A stretch of DNA of 64,000 nt from Breviolum minutum Mf 1.05b.01 (taxonomy: Eukaryota; Sar; Dinophyceae; Suessiales; Symbiodiniaceae). The notes beneath the pieces are model-generated. The model searched no databases. It saw only the letters and a program-made list of their open reading frames with translations, and was not told where the DNA came from. The stretch is taken from the NCBI GenBank assembly GCA_000507305.1, contig DF240197.1, forward strand, positions 62,001-126,000, read 5' to 3'. Positions 36,664-47,078 of the stretch are shown here, in pieces. Made by a program: the position numbers and the translations under genes. The stretch's first letter is position 1. The number at the start of each line of letters is the position of its first letter.

Positions 36664-37398
36664 TTTTCTTCAGGCAATTATTTCTAAAGAAACTCCAGAG
36701 TGGTGAATCATTATCTCTGCACACCTTGGGTTGATACATCCTCTAGACTACGTATTCAACAAGACTTTTTTGTTGCTTCCATTTGTTGAAACCAAGATTG
36801 CGGGCTTTCTACAGTGCGGTACAAGTGGGCGGGAAAAAAGCACCGAGTAGTTTACATTTTTGGTGATGTTTTATGCACCACAAACAAGAAAACTTTGAAG
36901 GAGTTTTTTTGTCTTGCCATTTAATGCAGTTATTACCAGGTTTCGATCTTTGGTAGAGGTGGTGTTTTGTTGACTGCAATTCCTAAGATCGGTTCTTTTC
37001 ATCCGTTTTGTTTATATGAACGGTTTAGTTTACTATGCTCAGGCGACCAGTTTTCATTGTTTCAATTCCAAGTTGTCCAAATGCGATAATCTCTCGAAAA
37101 TCCGTGGACATTGGTGAATCAAGCCTTTGTTTATCTTGATATCTAGAATTTCTAAGATCATAATGCACATACCTCATTGAAAGATCTTACAAGCCCTGTT
37201 TGTATTTTTTGAGGTCCAAACACCCCTTCGCAGTTTAGGTGTTTGGAGGCTTTGAATGTCTAGTTTTTTCACTGGTTCCTACTTATGATGCTGAAGTCCT
37301 GTCCTGCACCAGTTAAGGACGGAAAAAAAACAAACAGTTGTAGCAAGATGTCAACCGTCAATGGTGACTAGCAAATCATTTTTCTGCAAGAGAAAACA
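36664..37398. other. No gene recognised
   Basis: AT-rich with no exon or foldback that could be supported. Confidence 0.5.
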
Positions 37399-37498
37399 CC
37401 CATAGCATCCATGGGACGTTTATTTACCTACATTAGGTTGAATTTGATGGTAAGTGTAGGTAAACATGTATAACATACCATGCATGGATCCTATGGGT
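37399..37498. repeat. Family C element
   Basis: CCCATAGCATCCATGGGACG ... CATACCATGCATGGATCCTATGGG. A half copy (TCATGGATTGG...ACCGTTCGTCCCATGGATCC) follows at 37550-37597. Confidence 0.85.
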
Positions 37499-37610
37499 TG
37501 TAAATGGTGTATATTGGGGGTACAACCCGCTATTTCGAACCATAAAAGGTCATCCATTCATGGATTGGTCATTATACCGTTCGTCCCATGGATCCATCAT
37601 GACAAGATGT

Positions 37611-37699
37611 GCAAGGGCTCAAGCGATATATTTGAAGAAGTTTACAAATCTTTGGGATCGTCCCTCACAGCGCAGAGCCCCTTCAAAATGTGGTGTTTT
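37611..37699 (+). CDS. Possible exon, unknown protein
   Basis: After CATGACAAG reads MCKGSSDIFEEVYKSLGSSL then TAQSPFKMW. It begins right after the family C half copy, so its acceptor lies next to the repeat end. Amphipathic helix pattern. Confidence 0.4.
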
Positions 37700-38315
37700 T
37701 TTCACGTAACTCACTAATTTGGGGTTTTAGGACACATAGTCGCCTAGAACTCACCAGTCACTTCTTGACTTGACAGCAGTGGATGTAACTCACTAAAAGG
37801 TAAACCTTTAGTCCCGGGGACCTAAGTTTTGCCTAGGTAAGTTGTGTCCAACAAAACCGTGACCATTTTGCAGGCTCCGAGCCGGACTTTGTGTTGATTA
37901 GTTCACCAATTTGAAGCAAAACACTGTTTTTTCATGTGGAATCCTCAGCAAAAATCCTATAGGAATAAAGATGTAACTTGAGTAAAGTTGTATAAGTCTA
38001 CCTTTTTTTTAAAGATATTTCCTTTGACCACGGATGTCTAACCCTCACCTAAAGATGGATTCTTTCACCTTAGGTAGCGGGGGAGCCATTGTTCAGGATA
38101 AAACCCATGGAAGTTAAGGTTGTAAACCTATACGCCTATACGAATAAAGAGAAAACCTTACCATTTTGATTGACCCTGATTCACCTGATTCATTTGTTGC
38201 GGCGAGAGGTTCCTGATCGAAAAGATGTAGAAGAAGAGAAGGTGCCGTAGACCGGGCCCAGGGAGAAAACCCAAAGGGCACTCAGTTGGGTCCATTGTTT
38301 TAAAAGGAAGTTTCT

Positions 38316-38425
38316 ATCCCATAGGATCCATGTATAGTATATTTACCTATACACAAATGGTTGATTTTTATGGTACATGCTGGTAAATGTAGGTAGATAT
38401 ACCGTACCAGTCCCCATGGATCCCT
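38316..38425. repeat. Family C element
   Basis: CCCATAGGATCCATGTATAG ... ACCAGTCCCATGGATCCCTG, with full arms. Confidence 0.85.
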
Positions 38426-38548
38426 GTGTGGTATGTAAAACGCAACCGTTTCAATGCCCGGAGGTTGGCATTTTGACCCAATGAAAAGTCAAGTGACATA
38501 GGACAGGGCCGATCCACAACCCGATCCAAACGCATCCAAATATGTATA

Positions 38549-38649
38549 CACCCCCGAAATTTAATGGAACCTGAAAAGGATGGTTTCCAAGAGGAACTTC
38601 CTTTTCTAGGGACTTCTTTTCAGGTTCCATGTTAAATTTCAGGGGTGTA
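38549..38649. repeat. Family A element
   Basis: TACACCCCCGAAATTTAATGG ... CATGTTAAATTTCAGGGGTGTA. Confidence 0.9.
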
Positions 38650-39070
38650 TGTACTGGTACATTACATATATATATATGTACCTGAAGTCAGGAAATAGTC
38701 CTAGGGATCCTGGCTCACCGAACCTCAGAATGGTGATGGAATCTAAATACTTTACGTTTCGGAGGTGATTAGACACCCCAATCATCCTCTGACAAGGTGA
38801 TTGGATCCCTAAGGATATATGTATACATATATATATATACATGTATATATATATATATACCTGAAGTCAGGACATAGTCAGGAATGAATTTGTATGAATA
38901 CCTATTTATGAAAGGGACTATCACCCTAGACATCCAAATTAAGGAATCTTGGTGGTTAATACCCCCTTGATAAGGGACCCAGATTGTTTCCGGAGGGGAA
39001 ACGTGGCATTGGGGGGTCGGGTGGGCCCCTTAGATTCCCATGGAGTAAACTGCAGGCGCGGAAGCGTTAC

Positions 39071-39166
39071 TTGAGAAAACTCGCAGAGGTGCGTTGCTTG
39101 GGATTGGGCGGTTGACAGTGGACAACAAACGAGAAACACCACAGTTTGAGCAAGTGGAAAAACCAT
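39071..39166 (-). CDS. First exon with signal peptide
   Basis: The minus strand from 39166 reads MVFPLAQTVVFLVCCPLSTA then QSQATHLCEFSQ, ending TCTCAA/GTAACG in phase 0. Short N-region, hydrophobic core and a plausible AQS/A cleavage region fit a secretory signal. The frame is open further upstream, so it could also be internal. Next exon not found. Confidence 0.5.
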
Positions 39167-39387
39167 GTATTTGTCTGGGGGTGATACGGGGATCACATCA
39201 AACTGAGCCATACAAATAACATCAAATAACACAAGTTGATTGATTTGATTAAAAGAGTGTTATACTTGTTGTTCTCCTTGTAACACTTTGTTTAGCTTCA
39301 GCATCTATAGTTACTGGGGATTAATATTATCGTATTCATTCCATAAGATGAAAATTCTGATTCTTAAGCAACCACGTTTCTATTAGA

Positions 39388-39476
39388 CACATTCCATGTA
39401 CATGGTTTTCCTTGCCTACATTTACCATAAAAATAAGCTAAATGTGAAAAATATACCATACATTCATGGATTCTCT
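39388..39476. repeat. Family C element
   Basis: CATGTACATGGTTTTCCTTGCC ... GTGAAAAATATACCATACATTCATGG. Confidence 0.75.
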
Positions 39477-39479
39477 AGG

Positions 39480-39618
39480 TTAGTGATAGGATATGGATAT
39501 CTGGATATCATAGCAACGTTCTTCCTGTTTATTCTTGTGAAAGCTGTTGCTGCAAATGCCAAAAAATCCCAGGTTCCCCAACCTCCCCCCCCAAAAGAAA
39601 TTGCTGCAAACGCCCAGG
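39480..39618 (+). CDS. Single transmembrane exon, weakly MscL-like
   Basis: Reads GYGYLDIIATFFLFILVKAV then AANAKKSQVPQPPPPKEI, ending GCCCAG/GTGGGT. A hydrophobic span followed by VKAV and a Pro-rich tail recalls the second helix and tail of large-conductance mechanosensitive channels, but the helix is too short and no first-helix exon was seen. It begins directly after a family C element. Confidence 0.45.
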
Positions 39619-39710
39619 TGGGTATTGACCCCAAGGGCATGATGGCGGGCGATATTCTCCGGTGACCTGGCGACATCCCCACCCATCCATTGGTTTCTAG
39701 TGGTTTCCAC

Positions 39711-39819
39711 TACACCCTGGAAGATTAACATGGAACCTACAAATCACCCATTTTGAAAGGAAAATGATCTGAACCAAACCTCCATGTTTATGGTCCATGT
39801 TAATCTTCCAGGGGTGTAG
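39711..39819. repeat. Family A element
   Basis: TACACCCTGGAAGATTAACATGG ... CCATGTTAATCTTCCAGGGGTGTA, near-perfect arms. Confidence 0.9.
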
Positions 39820-40264
39820 GTCGCCACCCATCCATTTAAGCATTGTTCCCATTTTGGTTTCTATGTTTTCTTAGACCTTGGGAAGTTGAGGTTTCAGTTT
39901 CTCAAAAACGAACGTGAATGTCCTCTGTGGAAAGGGACCATTTGATGAAATGGAAAGTAGCCTTCCAACCATCATTTTTGAGGGATATATGTATGTTAGT
40001 TTTTGGGGGAGTAGGTCACAAAAATATATACTCACCTGATTAGTGGATCATTTTGGAATGATTTATACAGTACGAAATGCTTTAGACTTGAGCCAAGACT
40101 TGGGGATGGCGAAATGGGCATGCAATTTTTTCCTCGGGTAGCTCTGATTCCCAAACAAAAAAAACGCGTTTTAGTTGTTTCTTTTCGAAACAATGATTCG
40201 CAACTTTTTTTGCTGATATGCCTTGCTTCGGACTACCAGTTATATCAATATACAAAATTGACAT

Positions 40265-40372
40265 ACCCTCCCAAAGTTTAACATGGAACCTGAAAATGGC
40301 ACCCAGGAATAGGAGATTCCTTTTGGAAACCATCATTTTCAGGTTCCATGTTAAACTTGGGGAGTGTATTTG
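40265..40372. repeat. Family A element
   Basis: TACCCTCCCAAAGTTTAACATGG ... CCATGTTAAACTTGGGGAGTGTA. Confidence 0.9.
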
Positions 40373-40431
40373 AAAGGAAATACCTTTCCTGTCCTCTCAT
40401 CTTTGTTCGCATCCATTGGTCAAATTTCCAG

Positions 40432-40528
40432 GGTACGGCCGCCGAGTCAAATCTTTTTATCTTAGTGGTCCAGGGCCCATATTTTCCCTCAAGAAGATCA
40501 GTAGTGTCAGGGACCAGAAAAAAATCTG
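40432..40528 (+). CDS. Exon with GC donor, unknown protein
   Basis: After CAAATTTCCAG reads YGRRVKSFYLSGPGPIFSLK then KISSVRDQKKI, ending ATCTG/GCAAAC in phase 2. The following intron begins as a family F element whose usual GTAAACTAACATGG start is GCAAACTAAGATGG here. Confidence 0.55.
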
Positions 40529-40645
40529 GCAAACTAAGATGGCAATGGAAATGGACCTTCTGGCACTTGTGTTTCCTGTTGAAAATGATGATTAGCCATT
40601 TGCCATGTTAGTTAACCATGTATATACATCCAATATACCCCACAG

Positions 40646-40789
40646 ATTTTTGGAGAAAACCCACTGTCCTCCGCTGAGGTTGCTTTATGTGGGGGAAGCC
40701 CAGTGTTGTTTCAGAGCGCATTTTTTTCGAGTCATCCAATGCCACCCATTTTGTGGGGATCAAATGATGCAAACATATGGGATGTTTGA
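40646..40789 (+). CDS. Probable terminal exon, unknown protein
   Basis: After TATACCCCACAG reads IFGENPLSSAEVALCGGSPV then LFQSAFFSSHPMPPILWGSN and a TGA. Two other frames are partly open. Confidence 0.45.
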   Translation: MFGENPLSSAEVALCGGSPVLFQSAFFSSHPMPPILWGSNDANIWDV

Positions 40790-40815
40790 TGGATTTACCT
40801 TTACTTTAATTAGTG

Positions 40816-40942
40816 TACACCCTGGAAGATTCATATGGAACTTGGAACCTATATACAAATCACCCATGAAAGGAAAGGAACATGATCTGAACCCAAACCT
40901 CCATGATTATAGAACCCATGTTTTCTTCTTCAGGGGTGTATT
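40816..40942. repeat. Family A element
   Basis: TACACCCTGGAAGATTCATATGG ... CATGTTTTCTTCTTCAGGGGTGTA. Confidence 0.8.
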
Positions 40943-41152
40943 GTTTGGGTTGTTACTATAATTACCACTGGCAACTAGCAACTGAGATGAGATGAGATGA
41001 GAGAATGATGGGATGCAGGTGGCATCGGCATCAGAGATGTGGATGAGATGCAGCTTTTTTCCCCTACACAAAATGGATACCTCGATGTTCATCCCCAAGT
41101 GAGAAAACATCCCCCTGAAAACTAAGGTTGGACCCCCGCCCAAAAAAAAAGT

Positions 41153-41259
41153 GGGATGTTTTTAGTTAACGCATGTTTCGAACCTTTTTTTCAGGCTACG
41201 GTTTCGGGATGTTTTTAGTTAACGAATGTTTCGTTCACCTTTTTTCAGGCTACGGTTTC
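41153..41259. repeat. Tandem duplication of a 53-bp acceptor region
   Basis: GGGATGTTTTTAGTTAACG...CTTTTTTTCAGGCTACGGTTTC occurs twice in a row, so the pyrimidine tract and CAG acceptor are repeated. The true exon acceptor follows at 41288. Confidence 0.85.
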
Positions 41260-41288
41260 GAGTACATACAGTGACGGTGTTTTTTCAG

Positions 41289-41984
41289 GTCCAAGCAGCT
41301 GGGGCATAAAACCGTTCGTTTGTCGCGAATCGCGGGTTTCAGGCACGAGAGAGCAGCACCACCTACAGACGCATGAACAAAGAGGTGAAGCAAAAACCAC
41401 GTCTTCATACAGAACGAATCGGTAGCTGTGGAGCTTCACGACAGGTTGGTTGTTATATGACAAGGTTAGCCCCATGGGCCAAAAGATAATGGTTTACTTG
41501 TCAAGTTTAGGGTTGGTGAAACATATATTATTTTGATAAAAAGTTGCAGTTGATATTTGATATATCTCCCTTAGGATCCACAGGACTCGTATATGTACTT
41601 ATCACATTTACCATAAAAATCAACCATCAATGTATGTAAATATATCAGTCGCATGGATTGAAATCAAGGTGCTCGTTATAAAGGATCAAACCTAAGAACT
41701 CGAACACTGTAAATCGTCCTAAAATTGGGGAAACCTCCAGGGGTTACGATTCAGGTTTTCCTCAGCTCCAACTCCAGATTTTCCTTATACAAAAAAAACA
41801 CCTGCTTTCAGCAAAGTGGAGCGACAATTTTTCACCGTTTCTTGTTGACAGGTTTTTTGGGACGCACCCAAAGTCCGGTCCTGGCTTTTCGACGGATCAA
41901 CAAAAATGCTGGCAAGTAGAGACCGGTGGGTTCAAAGGAGTTTTGGTTTTAAGGTTGAGCTCAAAATGTTTGGTCCCAAACTAA
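41289..41984 (+). CDS. Two exons, unknown protein
   Basis: Exon 41289-41421, after GGTGTTTTTTCAG, reads PSSWGIKPFVCRESRVSGTR then EQHHLQTHEQRGEAKTTSSY, ending AATCG/GTAGCT in phase 2. Exon 41852-41984, after TTTCTTGTTGACAG, supplies the third base and reads FFGTHPKSGPGFSTDQQKCW to a stop; a donor GTAGAG at 41916 is the alternative. Phase agrees. A polar, disordered-looking segment with no recognised domain. Confidence 0.65.
41573..41660. repeat. Family C element
   Basis: TAGGATCCACAGGACTCGTATAT ... AATATATCAGTCGCATGGAT, intronic. Confidence 0.7.
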
Positions 41985-42049
41985 GATCAATGTTCATGAA
42001 TTTTCCATATTTGCTTCATATGTTTCATGGTTTGCTAGGTGATGTCAAT

Positions 42050-42190
42050 GGAATTTCCTGGTTCCCTTAATAGGTGGGCTTGGTAGCATATAATGGCATA
42101 TAATCATCCAATTGGCAAGGACTATAAGTGGTATATACTGCCAATTGGGTGATTATATATCACCTACCACCTGTTTAGGGAACCAAAAAC
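42050..42190. repeat. Family H element
   Basis: TCCTGGTTCCCTTAATAGGTG...ATAATCATCCAATTGGC and GCCAATTGGGTGATTATATATCACCTACCACCTGTTTAGGGAACCA form long nested inverted arms. Confidence 0.9.
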
Positions 42191-42615
42191 CAGCTATTGA
42201 TGATGGTTGCAAATCACCTATGTTCACCTCTGTTGGGTTCTCCATTGTCACAGGGTGGGTGGAATGCATAGATTCCTATGATTATGAACTTAGCAAATGT
42301 TAGTAACGATCATGCTGATCGTAATTCAGCAATTTTCCAAGAAAGTTACAACACACCCCGATATCGCACACCCATTCGTCAATTCCCCTGCCCAACTATG
42401 AAAGGATTCCCTGAAATAGCCCGTTGGTAAAGGTTTAGGGGTGTGTTCCAAAGGTGTGTTGAAACAACCTCAGAAATTTGTAACCTAAATTAAGTTTATG
42501 AATTCGCATTCCCATCACCACACTTGCCAACCACTTGTATCTAAATCATACCTCAATCTTTGCAAGTGTGTGAAAAACAGAGTTGCATTTAAACAATGAC
42601 AAAAGCAGATGTTTT

Positions 42616-42722
42616 ACCCTCCCTGAACCTAACATAGCCCCTGACAATTGGTGGTTGGGAGACTACTTTCCTTTTTGGAAGGCATATTTTCAGGGGCTTT
42701 GTTAGTTTCAGGGAAGGTACAT
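42616..42722. repeat. Family A element
   Basis: TACCCTCCCTGAACCTAACATAGCC ... GGCTTTGTTAGTTTCAGGGAAGGTA. Confidence 0.9.
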
Positions 42723-42872
42723 GTTTGGAAGATCCAAGCACAAAGGAAAACCACAAATTGACCTATCTTCAAAGACTGATTTGATGGTCAAGGCTTTTGA
42801 GGGAAATCTTGGTGAAGGTGACATATCATAATTCACTTGCATATGTGCATATGAACTACTGTAATTAATATA

Positions 42873-42968
42873 CCCTAGACATGCAGGGCCACCTCCTGAG
42901 GTTCGGGTCTTTGTACCCAAAAACATATCTAGTACACCTGATCAGGAGGTATCTGGATGTCTAGGGAT
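42873..42968. repeat. Family J element
   Basis: ACCCTAGACATGCAGGGCCACCTCCTGAGG ... AGGAGGTATCTGGATGTCTAGGG. Confidence 0.85.
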
Positions 42969-43156
42969 ATGATTTACATTGATTTACTGTACATTATCCT
43001 ATACTAAGTTGGATCATCCAAAGAGGGGTGAGGTTGGTTGGGGGCAACCTTCAGCAATTTCACCTTGGTGGATTCGTTTTTTGTTTTTGTTGGTGAACGG
43101 GTGAACTCATCAACTCATCCAAAAAACATTCCAATAGAGTGGAAAAATCATGTATC

Positions 43157-43250
43157 CTCTGGTAAACTAACATGGCAATAGAAAATGGACCTCTGAAGAT
43201 GTATTCCCTATTAAAAATGAGATTTTCCATTGCCATGTTAGTTTACCAGA
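43157..43250. repeat. Family F element
   Basis: GTAAACTAACATGGCAATAG ... CATTGCCATGTTAGTTTACCAG. The ends read as GT...AG with a near-consensus GTAAAC donor. Confidence 0.9.
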
Positions 43251-43447
43251 GAGTAATGTAATTGAGTCCCACAAGCAAAAACCACCTTCTCATACTCGAT
43301 TTTGACTTTGCCTTATCAATGTGGCACTTGTGTTTTCTTTCGGGTTTCAGCAGTAGTGTATTGAGGCGCGTCAACCAGTTCAAATCCAACGGTTTCGATA
43401 TCCATCAATGTGTATTTCAGCAGCTTTAGCACTGCCAATTACACTCT

Positions 43448-43544
43448 GGTAAACTAACATGGCAATGGAACATGGACCCTTTGAAGATGTATTTCCAATT
43501 GAACATGAGGAAATTCCATTGCTAATTATGTTAGTTTACCACAG
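43448..43544. repeat. Family F element
   Basis: GTAAACTAACATGGCAATGG ... ATTATGTTAGTTTACCACAG. Confidence 0.9.
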
Positions 43545-43554
43545 GGTAAATTCT

Positions 43555-43672
43555 ACACGCCCTGAAACTAAGATTTTCGCACCTGAAAATTGATGGTTGG
43601 TTCCGATGATCCGGCTTCCTTTTAAGTCCCGGCTTATTTCCCAGAGGCTATGATAGTTTGAGGGAGTGTACC
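43555..43672. repeat. Family A element
   Basis: ACACGCCCTGAAACTAAGATT ... GGCTATGATAGTTTGAGGGAGTGTA. Confidence 0.75.
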
Positions 43673-43866
43673 CTCCAGGAAACTAACATGTCCCACCTTG
43701 GGAAAAGGAAAATCATCGACTCAAAAGTGATTTTTGATGGGATACTGTTGATGGACAAAATCCTGCACCACCTGGGATGGTTAAAACCCTTTAAATAATG
43801 GGACAATCATCATCCTTGGTGGTGCAGGATTTTGTCCATCAACAGTATGTTAGTTCCCAGGAGGGT
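43668..43866. repeat. Family A element with nested family E element
   Basis: Outer arms TACCCTCCAGGAAACTAACATG and TGTTAGTTCCCAGGAGGGTA are split by a complete E element (43740-43848) whose arms TACTGTTGATGGACAAAATCC and its inverse are perfect. Confidence 0.9.
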
Positions 43867-43873
43867 AATTCAC

Positions 43874-44131
43874 CCTGTTGATTTGCCTTGTTGAAATCAT
43901 CATCCTGTAGCCGGTAGCTGCTTAATTTTGTCAGGCGCAGAAGAAACTCCTGGTGCGAGTCCGGACGCCTTTGTGCATGCGAACCGTTCGGGAAACCCAA
44001 GAACTCGATACGGTCGGCAAGCGGCAAGTCCTGGTGGTATTCAGGAAGTAAAGGTGAACACATCCGTTGTATTCATGCAAAAATGCTGGTTCCAAAAGTA
44101 ATCCCAAAGAAGGGTCACGAAGAGAATGTCA
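43874..44131 (-). CDS. Exon pair, unknown protein
   Basis: Main exon (44030 down to 43874) follows TGAATACCACCAG and reads DLPLADRIEFLGFPNGSHAQ, RRPDSHQEFLLRLTKLSSYR and LQDDDFNKANQQ, ending in phase 1 at CAACAGG/GTGAAT. A preceding segment (44131-44062; DILFVTLLWDYFWNQHFCMN) fits in phase if a 31-nt GT...AG intron is allowed; that is doubtful. The main exon is one of the better-supported ones (clean acceptor, donor, charged helical sequence). Function unknown. Confidence 0.6.
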
Positions 44132-44296
44132 CTGGGAAACCAAGCACGACTTTTTTGTTCATGTCACTTATATGTGTTATCTTTCACTGAGAAATACTGT
44201 CGGGGATTTTTTCACACCGTGAGTATGGGAAAAAAAACAGTATTGAAGCCGCCATAGAAGGTAGGACTCATTCATATTTCTTGCAAAACGGGACCT

Positions 44297-44425
44297 ACTT
44301 AGAGGTTCAGGATACTTAGTAACTGGTTATATGTAGGTTTATAACCCTAGTTAGGGGACATATAACCCACTTATTACCCTGGTTACTATCCACGTATCCT
44401 AAGTATCCTGAACCTCTAAGTAGGG
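44297..44425. repeat. Family G' element
   Basis: CTACTTAGAGGTTCAGGATACTTAG and the inverse CTAAGTATCCTGAACCTCTAAGTAG are 25-base perfect arms, with a second internal inverted repeat ATAACCC...GGGTTAT. Confidence 0.95.
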
Positions 44426-44722
44426 TCATGATGAGTTCAATAGTTTCGCATAGGTTCGCTTCACCTCCTTCTCCTGTTGTTTGCCTTCATTTTAAGATGG
44501 GACGCAGTCGATTTTTGAAAAAGAATTGTTGGCTGGATTACAGCCCTTCTGCCAAAATCCCCTAAGCAAAGGATTGGATTTAGGGAAAATCCTTGTTGAC
44601 CTTCCATTTCAAGCTATTTGAACGGAATCGTCTCCCAAAACCTGCTATAGTGTCAAGAGATAATATGTATACTGTATAATTATACATGATTATGGTGTAC
44701 TATTATTAGTACTACTACCCCA

Positions 44723-44826
44723 TAGGATCCAATTAGGATCCATGTATGTTATATTTACCTACATTTCCCATTTAAAAACATCAACCATTCATGTGGGTAT
44801 ACATATACCGTTCGTCCCATGGAACC
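44723..44826. repeat. Family C element
   Basis: CCATAGGATCC, duplicated as GGATCCAATTAGGATCC, ... ACCGTTCGTCCCATGG. Confidence 0.85.
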
Positions 44827-44913
44827 GTTAAATGGGTATTTTTTTCACTCCATCGCTCTGTGACCTTCCGTGCTTGGAAAAAAACACCTTGGATTTTCGG
44901 AACCCGCATCGAG

Positions 44914-47078
44914 GTGCTCAAAGAACGAGCCTTACAGGAGGTGAAGGCTGCTAGAGATAAACCTGTTGGGGTTTGCTCAGTTTTTTTAAAACAGCAGGCC
45001 CATGGGGAATCCCATGGGAATAATGGCGATGGTCAACCAGGAGGCCACGTAGCCAGAAACCAGAAATAGCTGGGCTTATTACTGTAAGGGTTTATGAAAA
45101 CCCATTGGTTTTCCATAATAAGGCCGGCTATTAAGCCCTTATTTCTGGGGGAGGGTACGTTAGGGAGGTAGGTTGAGCAGCCATGAATATTGTTGATGGA
45201 AGAAATCCTGCACCAGTTGATAGATGTTTTATCCGAATCCTATTATTTCAATGAATGATTTCATGTGGTCACATCTCAGTACCGATCAAATCAAGATATG
45301 TAAGCTATTTATACTTGATATACAATTTGTGTTGGGGGTTGGGATTCCGCTACTAAGCTGCATACTCATACAGCTTACATGTACTGTATGTGAATGTAGA
45401 TGTTCAATGGATATGAAAAGTGAGCATGCTTTCATTTGATGGGTACCTGAATTGGCTTTTTGAAAGTGTTTAGACCGAGATGTGTTTTTCAAGTCGAGCT
45501 GAGAAGTACTACTGCATGCTGCTATGTTCTATGATATGTTTGTGTATGTCTATGTCTGTGTTTGTTTATGTTAGTTTTCTTACGAACACTTATCATGATA
45601 TAGTGACTGACCCCATCAGGTACAAGAAGGAATCCGTTTTACTTTTGTATGTAGGTATTCAGTGAAATGTGATGATGATTACACCCCCGAAGATTAACAT
45701 AAAACCTGAAAATGATGGTTTGGAAGATGATGTTCCTTTTCCAGGGGTGTATTCTCAGGTTCCATGTTAACCTTCCGGGGTGTATTTTTGTGTTGCTTGA
45801 GATTGTTGGAGGCAGTACAACCTTAATTCCCCCAATGGTGAAGCTAGATTGATTGACCATGCTAGACAATACCAAAATCACATGAAATAAATTTAGGGTC
45901 AAGTAACTTGCCTACTCTACATTCTGCAATGAACATAACGGGTGTTTAGGGTATATAGGGAACTATACTACCCAGTGATATTGGGACTACAGTTTACAAC
46001 AAACCATTATAAGGATCCATATTAACAACCAGTAGAATAGAAAGAAAGAGGATTTTTTTTGGTGATTGTAGTAGGGAATCCCAACCTAAACCTTCATTTT
46101 AGCAGGGAATCGCAACCAAACCCTTCATTTTAGTAGGCTCAACTATTGACATTTTTTGGCGGCACCACCAAGGCGGAGTTGGTCCACGAATGTTTGGATC
46201 GCTGGGAAATTGATACCATGGCAGAGGCCACCACCGGGAGTTTGTTGAGGGGCGGAATAAAACGAGTGGGTTGATGAAGATTGTAATAGAAACACTGTTT
46301 TTAGCGACAGGTTTATATATATATTTTTTTATTTACATATACAGATACATATAAAGATATTAATATAGAGACATAATAATAGATTCAAATACATTTTATC
46401 TATTGGTACATATTGGAATACCATGTAATCCCTCATATATGTACCCAGCTAGAAAGCCCATCCACATCAATAGATTCATCATTTTTGGGCTGGTCCAACA
46501 GCCACGCCCAAACCCATCAGAGTCGCCGAGGGTGAACCGACCTCACTAGCTGAACACATTTTCCATGTTCAAATATGAACATGTCAACATGTTTGTTTGG
46601 TGAATTGTTTTTGTTCATTTTCCATTGCTTTGTTTATTGGAGTTTATCTATATCCCACAGCATCCATGTATGGTACATTTCTCTAGATTTAGCATAAAAG
46701 TCAACCATTCATGTAGGTAAATATACCGTTCGTCCCATGGATTGTATGGCCCTAGACATCCAAATACCTCCTGAGGTTTGGTGTTTGAGGTATGTTTTTG
46801 GGGGTCCAAAGATCTTTTCAGGAGGTGGTCCTGGATGTTTAGGGTGGGTACACCGGGGTGAAAGTAGATGGCGCAACTCCCAAAAGGTAGATTAGTAAGG
46901 GGCCATGATAAACCAATACATGGGAGTGGCTAGCCATCTACTTTTCAGGTGGTATATTTTTTAGTTGCCCTCACTTCCTTGTTCCTCAAATTTTCCACAG
47001 GTATGTCGCAGCCTGAAGTTCTTCGACGAGGCCACCCGTTGGCCCGGTGAAGTCGACCTAAGTGCAAAGGTGGCTTAG
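44914..47078 (+). CDS. Three exons, unknown protein C-terminus
   Basis: Exon 44914-44964 (VLKERALQEVKAARDKP; may start earlier), exon 46137-46265 (AQLLTFFGGTTKAELVHECL then DRWEIDTMAEATTGSLLRGG), exon 47001-47078 (VCRSLKFFDEATRWPGEVDL, then SAKVA and TAG). All junctions are phase 0. The 47001 exon has a strong acceptor (CAAATTTTCCACAG) and ends the gene. A charged alpha-helical protein of unknown role. The second intron holds family C, J and M elements in series. The acceptor of the second exon lies in a tandem repeat. Confidence 0.65.
45062..45152. repeat. Foldback element, family O
   Basis: CCAGAAATAGCTGGGCTTATTA ... AATAAGGCCGGCTATTAAGCCCTTATTTCTGG. Confidence 0.8.
45187..45240. repeat. 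Family E element, left half
   Basis: TATTGTTGATGGAAGAAATCCTGCACCAGTTGATAG with no matching right arm. Confidence 0.65.
45680..45787. repeat. Family A element
   Basis: TACACCCCCGAAGATTAACAT ... ATGTTAACCTTCCGGGGTGTA. Confidence 0.95.
45939..46045. repeat. Family D element
   Basis: GGTGTTTAGGGTATATAGGG... ATAAGGATCCATATTAACAACCAGTAG. Confidence 0.85.
46063..46136. repeat. Tandem duplication of a 35-bp acceptor region
   Basis: TAG(C/T)AGGGAATC..AACC.AA.CCTTCATTTTAG occurs twice before the exon at 46137, giving two TTCATTTTAG sites. Confidence 0.75.
46656..46742. repeat. Family C element
   Basis: CCACAGCATCCATGTATGGT ... ATATACCGTTCGTCCCATGG. Confidence 0.85.
46749..46846. repeat. Family J element
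   Basis: CCCTAGACATCCAAATACCTCCTGAGG ... CAGGAGGTGGTCCTGGATGTTTAGGG. Confidence 0.85.
46866..46953. repeat. Family M element
   Basis: AAGTAGATGGCGCAACTCCCA ... GGGAGTGGCTAGCCATCTACTTTTCAGG. A related copy is at 54022. Confidence 0.75.

Noticed and set aside
39480-39618. MscL mechanosensitive channel
   Set aside because: Only one helix is seen, about seven residues too short, and no first-helix exon was found; kept as an unnamed membrane exon.
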